Shown: positions 63,055 to 64,000 of the stretch, in pieces
How positions within the stretch are numbered: the stretch's first letter is position 1
Layout of the letters: each line of letters starts with the position of its first letter
Origin: Neoechinorhynchus agilis
Taxonomy: Eukaryota > Acanthocephala
Assembly: GCA_051530055.1 (NCBI GenBank)
Contig: CM121343.1
Span: forward strand, 4,092,001-4,156,000
Direction of reading: 5' to 3'
Length of the DNA: 64,000 nucleotides
Translations under genes and position numbers: made by a program
The notes under the pieces: model-generated
What the model was told of the DNA's origin: nothing
What the model saw: the letters and a program-made list of their open reading frames with translations, nothing else
The model's database searches: none

Positions 63055-64000
63055 TCCATCATCCACTGGGGATTCGTCATCCACACCAGATCCGCCATCC
63101 ACACCAGATCCGTCATCCACTCTGGATCCGCCATCCACACCAGATCCATCATCCACTCCGGATCCATCATGCACACCGGATCCATCATCCACTGGGGATT
63201 CGTCATCCACTCCGGATCCATCATGCACACCGGATCCATCATCCACACCGGATCCGTCATCCACTCCGGATCCGTCATCCACACCGGATCCATCATCCAC
63301 ACCGGATCCATCATCCACTGGGGATCCGTCATCCACTCCGGATCCATCATCCACTTCGGATTCGTCATCCACTCAGGATTCGTCACTCACACCGGATCCA
63401 TGATCTACACCGGATCCGTCATCCACTCCGGATTCGTCATCCACACCGGATCCATCATGTACACCGGATCCATCATCCACACCGGATCCGTCATCCACTC
63501 CGGATCCGTCATCCACACCGGATCCGTCCATCCACTCCGGATCCATCATGCACACCGGATCCCTTATCCACACCGGATCCGTCATCCACACCAGATCCGT
63601 CAGCCACTCCGGATCCTTCATCCACACCATATCCGTCATCCACACCGCATCCATCATCCACTCCGGGTCCATCATGCACACCGCATCCGTCATCCACACC
63701 AGATCCATCATCCACTCCGGATCCATCATGCACACCGCATCCGTCATCCACACCAGATCCGTCATCCACTCCGGATCCATCATCCACTCCGGATCCATCG
63801 TGCACACCGCATCCGTCATTCACACCGGATCCTTCATCCACACCGCATCCCTCATCCACACCAGATCCGTCATCCAATCCGGATCCGTCATCCACACCGC
63901 ATCCGTCATCCACACTATATCCGTCCATCCACACCGGATCCGCCATCTACACCGGATCCATCATCCGCTCCGGATCCATCACGCACACCGGATCCATCAT
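63055..64000. repeat. 18-bp GGATCC minisatellite, continues past the window end
   Basis: More than fifty copies of TCCATCATCCACACCGGA and close variants (TCCGTCATCCACTCCGGA, TCATGCACACCGGATCC). Nearly every unit holds a BamHI site (GGATCC). Because 18 is a multiple of three, long frames stay open: plus (SSTPDP)n, minus (DDGSGV)n and minus (WMTDPV/E)n. Variation is mainly at three or four fixed positions of the unit, as in arrays evolving by slippage and exchange. A real secreted or structural repeat protein cannot be excluded, but no start, signal peptide or flanking domain is seen in the window. Confidence 0.93.

Overview
The window is eukaryotic and very probably from a bilaterian animal. 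It carries a Snail-type zinc-finger factor, a Fos-like bZIP factor, a TENT5 nucleotidyltransferase and LSD1, with spliced genes, AATAAA poly(A) signals and CCAAT/TATA promoters. A creatine-kinase-family gene argues against nematodes and arthropods, which normally have arginine kinases. Introns are tiny: those I can place run from 35 to 65 nt, apart from the first introns of the snail and fos genes and the repeat-filled gap in transportin. Several proteins are very divergent (beta-tubulin, creatine kinase, LSD1). Together these suggest a fast-evolving lineage with small introns; I cannot name the species.

Layout. 1-4 kb: AT-rich, no gene seen. 4-5.6 kb: snail-like gene (+). 6.4-7.7 kb: creatine-kinase-like gene with a degraded active site (-). 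8.2-9.3 kb: four-copy ~300 bp tandem array. 9.6-11.3 kb: NOP56 (+). 11.3-14 kb: degenerate repeats and a mariner remnant. 14.1-18.75 kb: transportin (-), its two visible coding blocks separated by a repeat island. 19.6-22.6 kb: fragments of a LINE whose C-terminal domain has a CxCG cluster and a nuclease-like motif, plus a tRNA-like SINE. 22.9-24.3 kb: PRKRIP1 and an N-terminal methyltransferase (+), tightly packed. 24.8-25.7 kb: SINE/LINE debris. 26-27 kb: RFC4 (+). 29-30 kb: jockey/CR1-like LINE (-). 30.1-31 kb: decayed PLAT-related copy. 31.6-33.2 kb: TENT5 (-). 34.9-37.6 kb: ~165 bp satellite. 37.7-38.6 kb: foldback elements. 38.7-39.9 kb: METAP1 (-). 42.9-44.7 kb: five-exon fos-like gene (+). 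45.9-48.5 kb: PLAT-domain gene(s). 49.6-50.9 kb: divergent beta-tubulin (-). 51.5-53.7 kb: LINE 3' part and a broken Ty3/Gypsy fossil. 55-56.8 kb: ~74 bp tandem array. 58-58.8 kb: LINE 5' ORF. 59.9-62 kb: LSD1 (-). 62.5-62.9 kb: unknown ORF. 63.05-64 kb: 18 bp GGATCC minisatellite running off the end.

The host genes are unrelated housekeeping and regulatory genes, not an operon: snoRNP assembly (NOP56), splicing (PRKRIP1), replication clamp loading (RFC4), nuclear import (transportin), N-terminal processing (METAP1, NTMT) and chromatin/transcription (LSD1, Snail, Fos). LSD1 is the known partner of Snail N-termini in other animals, but this Snail shows no SNAG motif.

The observations most worth checking are: pseudo-enzyme changes in creatine kinase, LSD1 and beta-tubulin; three housekeeping genes whose conserved reading needs an intron without an AG acceptor; transportin split by a repeat island; and two repeat families carrying hammerhead-ribozyme-like core pieces.
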